From assembly GCA_902477755.1 (NCBI GenBank), contig CABSIK010000021.1, positions 1 to 28,308 on the forward strand: a stretch of DNA of 28,308 nucleotides, given 5' to 3'. Positions 1 to 7,032 of this stretch are shown one piece after another (position 1 is the stretch's first letter; each line of letters starts with the position of its first letter). Below the pieces are notes generated by a model, which did no database searches, was not told the origin of the DNA, and saw only the letters and a program-made list of their open reading frames with translations. This stretch comes from an uncultured Clostridia bacterium. GTDB lineage: Bacteria > Bacillota > Clostridia > Lachnospirales > Anaerotignaceae. Both the position numbers and the translations under genes were made by a program.

Positions 1-250
1 GGCTTCTTGAATATTTTAATTTGGAAATATTGTCTAACTTTTTGGGTTCAGTTCAATGGAAGGGAGTCCAGCTATTTTTTTACCAGAATTTAGAAGATAT
101 GGTTTTCTGTGCGGCGTTCATTTTTTGACTTTCATTAGTTGACATAAGATAAAAAACACATATTGGTAAAATTGTAATTTTACACATTGATATGGGAAAA
201 AGGGGATGATAAGAATCATATAGAAAAATCAGGCTTCCCTTGTTTTTTTG
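1..250. other. Intergenic, no gene recognised
   Basis: I see no convincing coding region here. The only long open frame, on the minus strand at 80-313, has no ribosome binding site, has a low-complexity aromatic composition and runs through a terminator hairpin, so I do not call it. The window probably begins in the intergenic region downstream of a gene outside it. Confidence 0.5.
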
Positions 251-253
251 CAT

Positions 254-284
254 AAAAAAACCCGGCGATCGGGGAATCGTCGGG
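254..284 (-). terminator. Rho-independent terminator, minus strand
   Basis: A 9-bp stem (261-269 with 276-284, one A-C mismatch in the minus-strand RNA) is followed on the minus strand by seven T residues. It faces away from serS and would end a minus-strand transcript. Confidence 0.55.
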
Positions 285-371
285 CGTCGGACGTGATTAA
301 CGTCCGGGGGCATAGTTTATGTACAGGAAAAGGGGCCTCCTTGTACGGTACTATCATACCGCAATCGGCGG
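254..371 (-). ncRNA. Putative structured RNA ending in a terminator
   Basis: Read on the minus strand this stretch is a chain of short hairpins. Perfect or near-perfect stems lie at 359-371 (CCGC/GCGG), 347-360 (GGTA/TACC), 321-346 (GTACA-GGA/TCC-TGTAC, one bulge) and 289-305 (GGACGT/ACGTCC, 5-nt loop). The last is the terminator hairpin at 261-284 with a T7 tract. There is no credible ORF in it. It could be a small RNA, or the leader or trailer of a transcript that stops here. I cannot match it to a named riboswitch or 6S/SRP class, and no strong promoter is visible upstream on that strand. Confidence 0.3.
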
Positions 372-448
372 AAAGAATCTATAAGAAAACCATTAGAATT
401 TCATTAAAATAACAAATGTATTTTTTTTGTGGTTCCCGAAAAAAATAC

Positions 449-476
449 TTGCCTTTTTGTCTTTGTGTGCTATAAT
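449..476 (+). promoter_or_regulatory. serS promoter
   Basis: TTGCCT at 449-454 and a perfect TATAAT at 471-476 are separated by 16 bp. Transcription would start near 483, just before the T-box leader. Confidence 0.75.
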
Positions 477-483
477 ATTCTTC

Positions 484-740
484 AACAAGGCGTGAAACAG
501 CCGTTTTTTTGGTTGTTCAGAAGAAAGCTAAGCTGTGGAAATTCCCCCAGAGAGCCGGCGTTTGGTGCGAGCCGGCGGAAGGAAAACAGCCCTCCACTTT
601 CGGAGCTGTCGGTGAAAGCCGAAAGGGTAAGCCCTTTATCGCTGTTCAAGTGGTTCGGAAATATTTTTTTCGGGCAATGCGGGTGGCAACGCGGGAGTAA
701 CTCTCGTCCCTCTTTTTGGGATCGGGGGTTTTTTTATTTG
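484..740 (+). promoter_or_regulatory. T-box riboswitch (Ser)
   Basis: This is the tRNA-sensing leader of serS. A stem-I distal part with the typical GGTGCGAGCC loop lies around 564-573. A probable specifier codon TCC (serine), followed by the expected purine, lies at 593-595. The conserved T-box sequence GGGTGGCAACGCGG lies at 681-694, followed by a competing terminator hairpin. Uncharged tRNA-Ser is expected to stabilise the antiterminator and let serS be transcribed. The specifier assignment rests on position and on the downstream gene; the T-box itself is clear. Confidence 0.9.
701..737 (+). terminator. T-box attenuator terminator
   Basis: CTCTCGTCCC (701-710) pairs with GGGATCGGGGG (718-728) with one bulged T, followed by T7. 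Its 5' arm follows the T-box sequence directly, as expected for the terminator/antiterminator switch. Confidence 0.75.
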
Positions 741-801
741 CCAAAAAAACCCCGTATCCTCGAACATTCGTATATATTTAGAAACCGAAAGGAGACAAAA
801 A

Positions 802-2091
802 ATGTTAGACATCAAATTTGTAAGAGAAAACCCTGAAATCGTTAAGGAAAATATCCGTAAGAAATTCCAGGACAGCAAACTGCCTCTGGTAGACGAAGTC
901 ATCGAACTGGATCAGGAAAACAGAACCATCAAGCAGGAAGTAGAAGCGCTGCGTGCACAGAGAAATAAACTGTCCAAACAGATCGGCGGTCTCATGGCAA
1001 AAGGCGAAAAAGAAGAAGCTGAAAAAGTAAAAGCACAGATCGCAGCTGACGCAGAACGCGTAGACGAACTGACAGTGAAAGAAAAAGACGTGGAAGAACG
1101 CATCAAAAAGATCATGATGACCATTCCTAACATCATCGATCCTTCCGTTCCCATCGGTAAAGATGACAGCGAAAACGTGGAAGTAGAAAAATTCGGCGAA
1201 CCCGTTGTTCCTGATTTTGAAATCCCTTACCACACAGATATTATGGAAAGCTTCGGCGGTATTGATCTGGACAGCGCAAGAAAAGTAGCTGGTAACGGTT
1301 TCTACTACCTGATGGGCGATATCGCAAGACTGCACTCCGCAGTTCTGGCTTACGCAAGAGACTTCATGATCGGCAGAGGCTTCAAATACTGCATCCCTCC
1401 TTTCATGATCCGCAGCAACGTCGTTACAGGCGTTATGAGCTTTGCAGAAATGGACGCGATGATGTATAAAATCGAAGGCGAAGACCTGTACCTGATCGGT
1501 ACCAGCGAACACTCCATGATCGGTAAATTCATCGACACCATGAACAAAGAAGAAGACCTGCCTCAGACACTGACAAGCTATTCTCCTTGCTTCCGTAAAG
1601 AAAAAGGCGCCCACGGTATCGAAGAAAGAGGCGTTTACCGTATCCACCAGTTCGAAAAGCAGGAAATGATCGTTGTATGTAAACCCGAAGAAAGCCCCAT
1701 GTGGTTCGATAAACTGTGGCAGAACACCGTTGACCTGTTCCGTTCCATGGATATCCCCGTAAGAACTCTGGAATGCTGCTCCGGTGACCTGGCAGACCTG
1801 AAAGTAAAATCCGTTGACGTAGAAGCTTGGTCTCCTAGACAGAAAAAATACTTCGAAGTTGGCAGCTGCTCCAACCTGAGCGATGCACAGGCAAGAAGAC
1901 TGGGTATCCGTGTTGTTGGCAAAGACGGCAGAAAATACTTCGCACATACACTGAACAACACTGTTGCAGCTCCTCCTAGAATGTTGATCGCGTTCCTGGA
2001 AAACAACCTGCAGGCAGATGGCAGCGTAAGAATCCCCGAAGTACTGCGTCCTTACATGGGCGGTCAGGAAAAACTGGAAAAAGTAAAATAA
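802..2091 (+). CDS. serS: Seryl-tRNA synthetase
   Basis: A class II aminoacyl-tRNA synthetase of 429 aa, the usual bacterial SerRS length, that charges tRNA-Ser in the cytoplasm. The N-terminal third is the charged, Lys/Glu-rich antiparallel coiled-coil arm (about residues 30-105) that grips the long variable arm of tRNA-Ser. The catalytic core carries TSEHSM, motif 2 (FRKEKGAHGIEERGVYR, roughly residues 258-274) and motif 3 (NNTVAAPPRMLIAFLE) near the C terminus. The start follows a clear GAAAGGAGA site. It is preceded by a T-box leader and followed by a tRNA-Ser gene, so enzyme and substrate are encoded side by side. Nothing is missing. Confidence 0.97.
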   Translation: MLDIKFVRENPEIVKENIRKKFQDSKLPLVDEVIELDQENRTIKQEVEALRAQRNKLSKQIGGLMAKGEKEEAEKVKAQIAADAERVDELTVKEKDVEERIKKIMMTIPNIIDPSVPIGKDDSENVEVEKFGEPVVPDFEIPYHTDIMESFGGIDLDSARKVAGNGFYYLMGDIARLHSAVLAYARDFMIGRGFKYCIPPFMIRSNVVTGVMSFAEMDAMMYKIEGEDLYLIGTSEHSMIGKFIDTMNKEEDLPQTLTSYSPCFRKEKGAHGIEERGVYRIHQFEKQEMIVVCKPEESPMWFDKLWQNTVDLFRSMDIPVRTLECCSGDLADLKVKSVDVEAWSPRQKKYFEVGSCSNLSDAQARRLGIRVVGKDGRKYFAHTLNNTVAAPPRMLIAFLENNLQADGSVRIPEVLRPYMGGQEKLEKVK

Positions 2092-2108
2092 TCTGACGAT
2101 GGTTTTTG

Positions 2109-2138
2109 GAGCCGGTTCGGAAAGAGCCGGCTCTATTT
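2109..2138 (+). terminator. serS terminator
   Basis: GAGCCGG (2109-2115) pairs with CCGGCTC (2127-2133), 18 nt after the serS stop. The trailing T tract is short (TATTTAT), so the terminator may be moderate. Confidence 0.6.
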
Positions 2139-2170
2139 ATAAAAAAATTGAGATTCTGCGAAAAAAATGT

Positions 2171-2199
2171 TTGACAGATGGGCAGAATGATGGTATACT
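2171..2199 (+). promoter_or_regulatory. tRNA-Ser promoter
   Basis: A perfect TTGACA (2171-2176) and TATACT (2194-2199) are spaced 17 bp, giving a start a few bases before the tRNA. The promoter makes the tRNA independent of serS. Confidence 0.85.
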
Positions 2200-2220
2200 G
2201 TTTCTTGCAGTAGGCTACTT

Positions 2221-2308
2221 GGAGAAGTACTCAAGAGGCTGAAGAGGTGCCCCTGCTAAGGGTATAGGTCGTTAACGCGGCGCGAGGGTTCAAATCCCTC
2301 CTTCTCCG
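2221..2308 (+). tRNA. tRNA-Ser (GCT)
   Basis: An 88-nt class II tRNA. The 7-bp acceptor stem GGAGAAG/CTTCTCC closes 2221-2307 with discriminator G at 2308. The anticodon GCT is at 2255-2257 in the loop CTGCTAA, there is a long variable arm, and the T arm is GAGGGTTCAAATCCCTC. It reads AGC/AGU serine codons. The CCA end is not encoded. The AT-rich restriction-modification segment begins right after its terminator. Confidence 0.97.
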
Positions 2309-2310
2309 GT

Positions 2311-2341
2311 AAAGACATCAACTGAGGTTGATGTCTTTTTT
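2311..2341 (+). terminator. tRNA-Ser terminator
   Basis: A 12-bp perfect stem AAAGACATCAAC/GTTGATGTCTTT with a TGAG loop, followed by a T run, 2 nt after the tRNA. Confidence 0.9.
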
Positions 2342-2362
2342 GTTGTAACGCAGACGGATATT

Positions 2363-2430
2363 AGATTGACTCTACCAATCTCAATTATTGCAACAACAAA
2401 AAAAATAGGATATAATTTGATAATCCTATT
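2363..2430 (+). promoter_or_regulatory. Methyltransferase promoter with inverted repeats
   Basis: TTGCAA (2388-2393) and TATAAT (2411-2416) are spaced 17 bp. Two inverted repeats sit on this promoter. One is AATAGGAT/ATCCTATT (2404-2411 and 2423-2430, 11-nt spacer), whose left arm overlaps the first base of the -10. The other is AGATTG/CAATCT (2363-2368 and 2376-2381, 7-nt spacer), just upstream of the -35. Their placement suggests an operator. The obvious candidate ligand is the HTH domain at the N terminus of the methyltransferase encoded next; that link is inference. Confidence 0.55.
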
Positions 2431-2449
2431 TCAGATAGAAGTTGGATGA

Positions 2450-3694
2450 ATGGGGGGACTGGAATTGTCAATAAGCTATGCAAAATTGTGGAAAATACTA
2501 GAAGAACAAAAAATAAGCAAAGCAGAATTTAAAAATCTATCTGATATGGATAATGATACATTAAAAAAGTTGGAAAAAAATGATGCAGTATCATTGAATC
2601 AGATTGAAAAATTTAGCTGTGTGTTGAATTGTCAAATTGAAGATATTTTGGAATTTATGTTAGAGAAAGAACAAGAAAAAAGATTTACAACGATTGAATT
2701 ATTTGCTGGTGCAGGAGGTCTTGCGTTAGGGATTGAACAGGCTGGATTTGAAACATTGGGATTAATAGAGTTTGAAAAAAATGCAGCGGATACCTTGAAA
2801 TATAATAGACCACAGTGGAGAGTAATCCATGAAGATATTGCCAAAATTTCCGGACTAAATTTAGAAGAATATTTTAATATTCAAAAAGGTGAATTAGATT
2901 TATTATCTGGTGGTGCACCTTGCCAAGCATTTTCTTATGCTGGCAAACGTTTAGGCTTAGAAGATGCACGAGGAACTTTGTTTTATCATTATGCTAAATT
3001 TTTAGAAAAATTACAGCCAAAAATGTTTTTATTTGAAAATGTAAGAGGATTGTTGACACATGATAAGGGAAGAACTTATCAGACGATACTTTCTATTTTT
3101 GAACAAGCAGGCTATATCATTGCAGAAAATCAGAAGAAAGTGTTGAATGCATGGGATTATGGAGTTGCACAAAAGAGAGAACGTTTAATTACTATAGGAA
3201 TACGAAGAGACTTATTCCAAAAAATAAAATTTGAATTTCCAACCCCTCATCAATATAAACCGGTTTTGAGAGATATACTATTAGATTGCCCAAAGAGTGA
3301 AGGTGCTAAATATTCAGATTATAAAAAAGAAATATTTGAATTAGTTCCTCCGGGAGGATATTGGAAAGATATTCCTGAGAATATAGCAAAAGAGTATATG
3401 AAAAGTTGTTGGTATATGGAGGGAGGACGTACAGGTATTTTACGAAGATTAAGTTTAGACGAGCCTTCGTTGACAGTTTTAACTTCACCTAGTCAAAAAC
3501 AAACAGATCGTTGTCATCCCCTCGAAGCTAGACCATTTACAGTTAGAGAAAATGCCAGATGCCAAGGCTTTCCTGATGATTGGAAGTTTTGTGGAAGTAT
3601 AGGTCAACAATATAAACAAGTAGGAAATGCTGTACCTGTAAATTTAGCCTATGAAATTGCGGTGAAAATACGAGAAGGATTGGAGTGTTTGTAA
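2450..3694 (+). CDS. HTH-fused DNA (cytosine-5) methyltransferase
   Basis: This protein methylates cytosine-C5 in a restriction-modification target; it has 414 aa. Residues about 8-70 look like a Cro/C1-type HTH domain. The methyltransferase follows with motif I FAGAGG (85-90), catalytic PCQ (Cys158, within GGAPCQAFS), ENV (196-198), QKRER (241-245), a target-recognition region and motif X (QVGNAVP). All key residues are present. The start is uncertain: the ATG at 2450 has a weak site, whereas a TTG at 2465 follows GGGGGG at a good distance and would give a protein starting SISYAKLWK; homologues should decide. The stop overlaps the ATG of the partner endonuclease (TAATG). The endonuclease family next door suggests a GGNCC-type target. 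Codon use is AT-rich, unlike serS, which suggests transfer. Confidence 0.93.
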   Translation: MGGLELSISYAKLWKILEEQKISKAEFKNLSDMDNDTLKKLEKNDAVSLNQIEKFSCVLNCQIEDILEFMLEKEQEKRFTTIELFAGAGGLALGIEQAGFETLGLIEFEKNAADTLKYNRPQWRVIHEDIAKISGLNLEEYFNIQKGELDLLSGGAPCQAFSYAGKRLGLEDARGTLFYHYAKFLEKLQPKMFLFENVRGLLTHDKGRTYQTILSIFEQAGYIIAENQKKVLNAWDYGVAQKRERLITIGIRRDLFQKIKFEFPTPHQYKPVLRDILLDCPKSEGAKYSDYKKEIFELVPPGGYWKDIPENIAKEYMKSCWYMEGGRTGILRRLSLDEPSLTVLTSPSQKQTDRCHPLEARPFTVRENARCQGFPDDWKFCGSIGQQYKQVGNAVPVNLAYEIAVKIREGLECL

Positions 3695-4507
3695 TGTGGA
3701 ATTTATCATTTATAAGTGAGGAAGATTTTACAAACCATGTACGGGCAACTATTGAAAAGTATGGCGAAAAGTTGGAATCCTTTGATTTAAAACGTTTCAA
3801 TAAGAATTTAATTGATCCAATAAAGCTAATTTTTGATAAAACTGTATATCGTGCTAGTTGGGAACAAATTGTTAGTAATGAAATATTCAGACAAAGAGAT
3901 AAATCAAATAATAACGATATTGGATATTTTCATCAACGAATTTTTCAATATATTGAAAATTGTTCAGTTCCACCAAATGGTGAAGAAGGCGGTTGGGATG
4001 TCATTTATAAAAATCAAGAGGGCATTTTATTGCCAGATGGAAGTGTTGTGCACACGATTTATGTTGAAATGAAAAATAAGCATAATACAATGAATTCTGC
4101 ATCAGCAGGGAAAACCTTTATTAAGATGCAAAATCAATTACTAAATGATGATGATTGTGCTTGTTTTTTAGTAGAAGCGATTGCGCAGCATTCACAAAAT
4201 ATCAAATGGGAAACGACTGTAGATAAGAAAAAAGGTAGGACATAAATTAATTAGACGGGTTAGCATAGATAAGTTTTATGAGTTGGTTACTGGTGATAAA
4301 AATGCCTTTTATAAGATGTGTATGGTATTACCAAATGTGATAGAACGAGTTGTGACAGAGTTAAATGATACACTAGTTCCAAATGATATTGTTTTGGATG
4401 AATTGAAAGAGATGGTGTCTAAGTACAAAATGGAAACAGAAGATTTATCTTTTGCAATGGCTGTATTTCTATTAGGATTTGGTACGTATTTGGGCTTTGA
4501 CAAGTAG
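3694..4507 (+). pseudogene. Eco47II-family restriction endonuclease, frameshifted
   Basis: This is the partner nuclease of the upstream methyltransferase. Frame one (3694-4245) encodes FNKNLIDPIK, an RQRDKSNNNDIGYFHQ motif, Asp102 in GGWDVI and the E125-x-K127 of YVEMKNKHNTMNS, matching the PD-(D/E)xK pattern of the Eco47II/Sau96I-like family (GGNCC-type sites). It stops early at DKKKGRT. The next frame continues without a gap as KLIRRVSIDKFYELVTGDKNAF and so on to 4507. The shift point is the A6 run at 4228-4233: removing one A gives 813 nt, a single frame of 270 aa plus stop. The gene is therefore broken by one extra base, or the base is an assembly error. The catalytic residues lie before the break, but about a third of the fold is lost. 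The start is the ATG overlapping the methyltransferase stop. Confidence 0.85.
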
Positions 4508-4531
4508 GATTGTATATGAAATTTTAGCATA

Positions 4532-4575
4532 TGAAAAAAGAGGGTAATTTGGAAACAAATTACCCTCTTTTTTCA
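4532..4575. terminator. Bidirectional terminator
   Basis: A 20-bp perfect stem (4532-4551 with 4556-4575) around a GAAA loop, with A/T runs forming the stem base so that it works in both directions. It ends the restriction-modification module and also the minus-strand gene that follows. The stop codon of that gene (4573-4575) lies inside the stem. Confidence 0.9.
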
Positions 4576-4989
4576 TTCCTCTATTTCATACACCATTTCC
4601 CCGCTGTAACAAACTTCCACCATACATTCCACCATTCCTTCTCCCTTTGTCATCATTCCTTTCCATTTTGCCTGCCAAAAGCCATAAGTTTCATCTATGA
4701 CCTCCAACCGTTCAAAATGAGGAAGAAAGTCCTTCAATTCCCATTTTTCGCCGGAAAAAGCGCCTGTTTCTCCCAGTCCATCAAAAACATATAGAAAGGA
4801 AGAATCCCAGTCCACGCCAGTAAATTTGACCTTCGCCCCTGCTGTCTGTTCACAGGGGGAGGCGGTGGAAAAAATGCCGTAGGGAAAGTGGCAGACCAGC
4901 GTTTCTTCCTCTGCATCCAGCTTTGTCAGATACCCATCATGGAGACTGTAGGGCAGGGAATATAGAGGTTGTGTTAGGGTTGTTTTCAT
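4573..4989 (-). CDS. Hypothetical protein (138 aa)
   Basis: I do not recognise the family. The protein is soluble-looking, acidic and aromatic, with no signal peptide or membrane segment. It begins MKTTLTQPLYSLPYSLHDGY and is rich in beta-type hydrophobic/polar alternation (for example FLYVFDGLG and VECMVEVCYSGEMVYEIEE). A LHDGY-x-x-KLD start resembles small single-domain proteins that occur as standalone hypotheticals. It has its own TTGACA promoter and shares its terminator with the restriction module, so it is monocistronic. Its GC content matches the host genes rather than the restriction module, so it marks the right border of that insertion. The ribosome site GGAAGGA is somewhat far (about 12 nt) from the ATG. 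Confidence 0.8.
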   Translation of the reverse strand: MKTTLTQPLYSLPYSLHDGYLTKLDAEEETLVCHFPYGIFSTASPCEQTAGAKVKFTGVDWDSSFLYVFDGLGETGAFSGEKWELKDFLPHFERLEVIDETYGFWQAKWKGMMTKGEGMVECMVEVCYSGEMVYEIEE

Positions 4990-5022
4990 GGGCAGTTCAA
5001 ATCCTTCCGTTGGTTTTTGCTC

Positions 5023-5051
5023 AGGATAACGGAAAAGGGATATGCTGTCAA
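5023..5051 (-). promoter_or_regulatory. Promoter of the 138-aa gene
   Basis: On the minus strand, TTGACA (5046-5051) and TATCCT (5023-5028) with 17-bp spacing. Confidence 0.7.
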
Positions 5052-5082
5052 GAAATCAGCCGCTTCTTTAAGAAAACATTAG

Positions 5083-5126
5083 GAAAATAGAAAAGCTGGA
5101 ATCCTTGATATAAAGGACTCCAGCTT
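5083..5126 (-). terminator. Terminator of the SIMPL gene (palindrome copy 1)
   Basis: A stem AAGCTGGAATCCTT (5093-5106) with AAGGACTCCAGCTT (5113-5126), and a short loop. On the minus strand it is followed by a T-rich run. It is the first of three related palindromes in this window (see 10011 and 10494). Confidence 0.8.
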
Positions 5127-5140
5127 CTTTTCCGAACATT

Positions 5141-5887
5141 TTAGAATCCGTAAACAGCTGTGATGCTTGCGCTTACTTCAATATCTTCATAAGAAATGTT
5201 GGTGTTTCTGTTGGCGCTGCCTGTTGCCATGGCATCCATGGCCATTGCTTCTTCTACACCATATTCCATTTCTTTATAGCTGGTGGAGGTGTTGCGGCTG
5301 TTTTCCACAACGGATACCACCTGTCCCAGCGGTTTGCCGTAAGCCTGGGCAATGGCTGTGGCAGAGGACTGGGCAGCTTTTACGGCTTCTGTCAGTGCCT
5401 GATTGTAGTAGGTTTCCGGTTTTTCCAGAGAGAATGTGACGCCGTTGGTGCCGGTTGCCCCTGCGTTCAGGGCAGCGTCTACATATTTCCCTGCATTGTC
5501 CACATCATTGGTGGTGACATTCACAGAGGTGTAAGCCTGATAGTTTTCCACTGTCCGTTTGCCTGTTTCCTCGTCATACTGATAGGAAGGATATACAGAG
5601 ACATAGGAAGTCACAATATCTTCATCTGTTACGCCCAAAGCTTTCATGGCAGCAACGATGTCTGTCAGTTCTTCATTCACGTCTTTCTGTGCCTGTGCCG
5701 CTGTTTTAGCGGTCTTTTCCACAGTCACATGAATGGTGGCAACGTCAGGGGCTACCTGTACAACACCCTGTCCGTTGACGGTGATGGTGTTTGCCGCAGG
5801 TTCCGCCGCCAGCGCCACGGTGCTCATGCCCAAAGCCAGTACTGTCGCAGTCATACATGCCATCATGTTTCGTTTCCATTTTTTCAT
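5141..5887 (-). CDS. Secreted SIMPL-domain (DUF541) protein
   Basis: A 248-aa exported protein of the SIMPL/DUF541 family (E. coli YggE, Brucella BP26). These form ring-like periplasmic or extracellular oligomers and are linked to oxidative stress tolerance; the molecular role is not settled. A signal peptide with KKWKR, a hydrophobic core and a likely cut after ALA covers about residues 1-28. The typical first strand follows (ITVNGQGVVQVAPDVATIHVTVE), then a QAQKDVNEELTDIVAAMKALG helix and the later region VTFSLEKPETYYNQALTEAVKAAQ. It is complete. The ribosome site is GGAAAGGGG. It is probably monocistronic, with a strong terminator. Confidence 0.92.
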   Translation of the reverse strand: MKKWKRNMMACMTATVLALGMSTVALAAEPAANTITVNGQGVVQVAPDVATIHVTVEKTAKTAAQAQKDVNEELTDIVAAMKALGVTDEDIVTSYVSVYPSYQYDEETGKRTVENYQAYTSVNVTTNDVDNAGKYVDAALNAGATGTNGVTFSLEKPETYYNQALTEAVKAAQSSATAIAQAYGKPLGQVVSVVENSRNTSTSYKEMEYGVEEAMAMDAMATGSANRNTNISYEDIEVSASITAVYGF

Positions 5888-6017
5888 ACCAACAACCCCT
5901 TTCCATTTTAGGACTCTTTCCTATATACGGATTCTTTTTTTCTTTTGGACGAAGAAAAATACAGAAAAGTTGCGGAATTTTCGATTTTTTTCAAAAAATA
6001 TCCAAAAATCTTGTTTT

Positions 6018-6125
6018 TCAAAAAATGGTGTCCAATATGGTAAGAATCCCGTCCACCACAATTTCAAAGATATTCAAAAAAATATTCCGGCGTTTTTCTT
6101 TTTTGGATTTCATTTTCTTTTTCAT
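6018..6125 (-). CDS. Small basic/amphipathic protein (35 aa)
   Basis: This ORF is below the usual length cut-off but looks real. A perfect AAAGGAGG site lies 5 nt before the ATG (6123-6125) and the frame closes with TGA at 6018-6020. The product has a strongly basic N terminus (MKKKMKSKKEKRRN) followed by a hydrophobic/acidic amphipathic stretch (IFLNIFEIVVDGILTILDTI), suggesting a membrane-surface or single-pass peptide. It lies 22 nt after the GNAT stop on the same strand and could be the last gene of the arsC-like/GNAT operon. The function is unknown. I do not recognise a toxin family, though the shape (basic head, hydrophobic tail) is shared with some type I toxins and with small membrane proteins. 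Confidence 0.65.
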   Translation of the reverse strand: MKKKMKSKKEKRRNIFLNIFEIVVDGILTILDTIF

Positions 6126-6147
6126 GGCGTCCTCCTTTCGGGGGTCC

Positions 6148-6645
6148 TCAGCCATTCAGCGGTTTTTCCCGTTTGATGCCCACATAAGCCCCGTCGATGC
6201 ATTCCCCTACAGCAGGATAGCCCAATGCCTCGTAATAGCGGCTCAAATCGTCGTTGACCTTCTGGGAATCCAGCCGCAGCACTTCTTTTCCGGCGTTGCG
6301 CGCATAGGTTTCCGCAAAGGTGAGCATTTCCCGTCCCAATCCTGCATAAGCAGGGTCTGTGGCGAAGTGATGGACATAATAGGCATCTTTGTCGTTGTCC
6401 CATCTGGGGTCTATGTCAAAAAGGGCAATGACGCCGATGACTTTGTCCCCATCCATGGCAAGAAATACACTGTTTTCCTGTACACGTTCCTCAAAATAGG
6501 AGGCAGGATATACTGTCAGGTAATCGGTCTTGTTCCACTGATACAGCCCTTTTTCGTCCATCCAGTCAATACGTTTTTGCAGCAGAGCAAGGATGGTGGG
6601 CACATCCCCCAGAACAGCCCGCCGCATTTCTTGGCCGCCCATCAT
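6148..6645 (-). CDS. GNAT-family N-acetyltransferase
   Basis: A 165-aa cytoplasmic acyltransferase expected to move an acetyl group from acetyl-CoA to an amine; the substrate cannot be read from sequence. The core shows the N-terminal MRRAVLGDVPTILALLQKRI, the central beta strand DKVIGVIALFDIDP, the acetyl-CoA loop DPAYAGLGREML (R/Q-x-x-G-x-G/A-like) and the C-terminal YYEALGYPAVG. I place the start at the ATG that overlaps the stop of the upstream gene (ATGA, 6645); an in-frame ATG 15 nt earlier (6660) is also possible. The overlap implies translational coupling with the ArsC/Spx-like gene. Confidence 0.9.
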   Translation of the reverse strand: MMGGQEMRRAVLGDVPTILALLQKRIDWMDEKGLYQWNKTDYLTVYPASYFEERVQENSVFLAMDGDKVIGVIALFDIDPRWDNDKDAYYVHHFATDPAYAGLGREMLTFAETYARNAGKEVLRLDSQKVNDDLSRYYEALGYPAVGECIDGAYVGIKREKPLNG

Positions 6646-6995
6646 TTCAGTTTTTCCCATTCGGCTTCTTTGAAGCCTACCAGCACAAAATCATCGCCGA
6701 TGATGAGGGGACGTTTCACCAGCATGCCGTTGGTTGCCAGAAGGGCAAACTGTTCTTCGTCGCTCATGTCCGCCAGCTTGTCTTTCAGCTGCATTTCCTT
6801 GTAAAGCATGCCGCTGGTGTTGAAGAATTTCTTCAGCGGCAGACCGCTTTTGGCGTGCCATAGCTTCAGTTCCTCAGCGGTAGGATTGTTTTCCACAATA
6901 TGACGGTCGACAAAATCTACACCTGCACCTTCCAGCCATGCTTTGGCTTTTTTGCAGGTGCTGCATTTGGGATATTCCAGAAATAATACGGACAT
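6642..6995 (-). CDS. ArsC/Spx-family thioredoxin-fold protein
   Basis: A 117-aa protein of the ArsC/Spx/YffB group. The N terminus MSVLFLEYPKCSTCKKAKAW carries a CSTC motif at residues 11-14, and the typical NTSG-x-x-Y-K-E and NGMLVKRPLI segments follow. True Spx regulators and ArsC arsenate reductases share this fold. The neighbours contain no arsenic genes, so a role in arsenate resistance is not supported; a thiol-redox or regulatory role is as likely. The start is set by AAAGGAGGG about 5 nt upstream of the ATG; longer in-frame extensions have no support. First gene of an operon with the GNAT gene. Confidence 0.92.
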   Translation of the reverse strand: MSVLFLEYPKCSTCKKAKAWLEGAGVDFVDRHIVENNPTAEELKLWHAKSGLPLKKFFNTSGMLYKEMQLKDKLADMSDEEQFALLATNGMLVKRPLIIGDDFVLVGFKEAEWEKLK

Positions 6996-7032
6996 GTGAG
7001 TCCCTCCTTTTTGTTTCCATGATATTTTTTTC

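Noticed and set aside
805..1947. Minus-strand open frame of 380 codons
   Set aside because: Antisense shadow of serS with no start signals and unnatural composition.
4225..4240. Programmed -1 frameshift at A AAA AAG
   Set aside because: The heptamer is not in the needed phase and the shift required is +1 (skip one base), so classical -1 slippage would not restore the frame.
4283..4507. Separate 74-aa gene after the endonuclease
   Set aside because: It is the C-terminal continuation of the endonuclease in another frame (IRRVSIDKFYELVTGDKNAF begins before its ATG), so it is part of a frameshifted gene.
6642..6995. Arsenic resistance operon
   Set aside because: The ArsC-fold protein has no arsR, arsB or acr3 neighbour; family members are often Spx/YffB-like with other roles.
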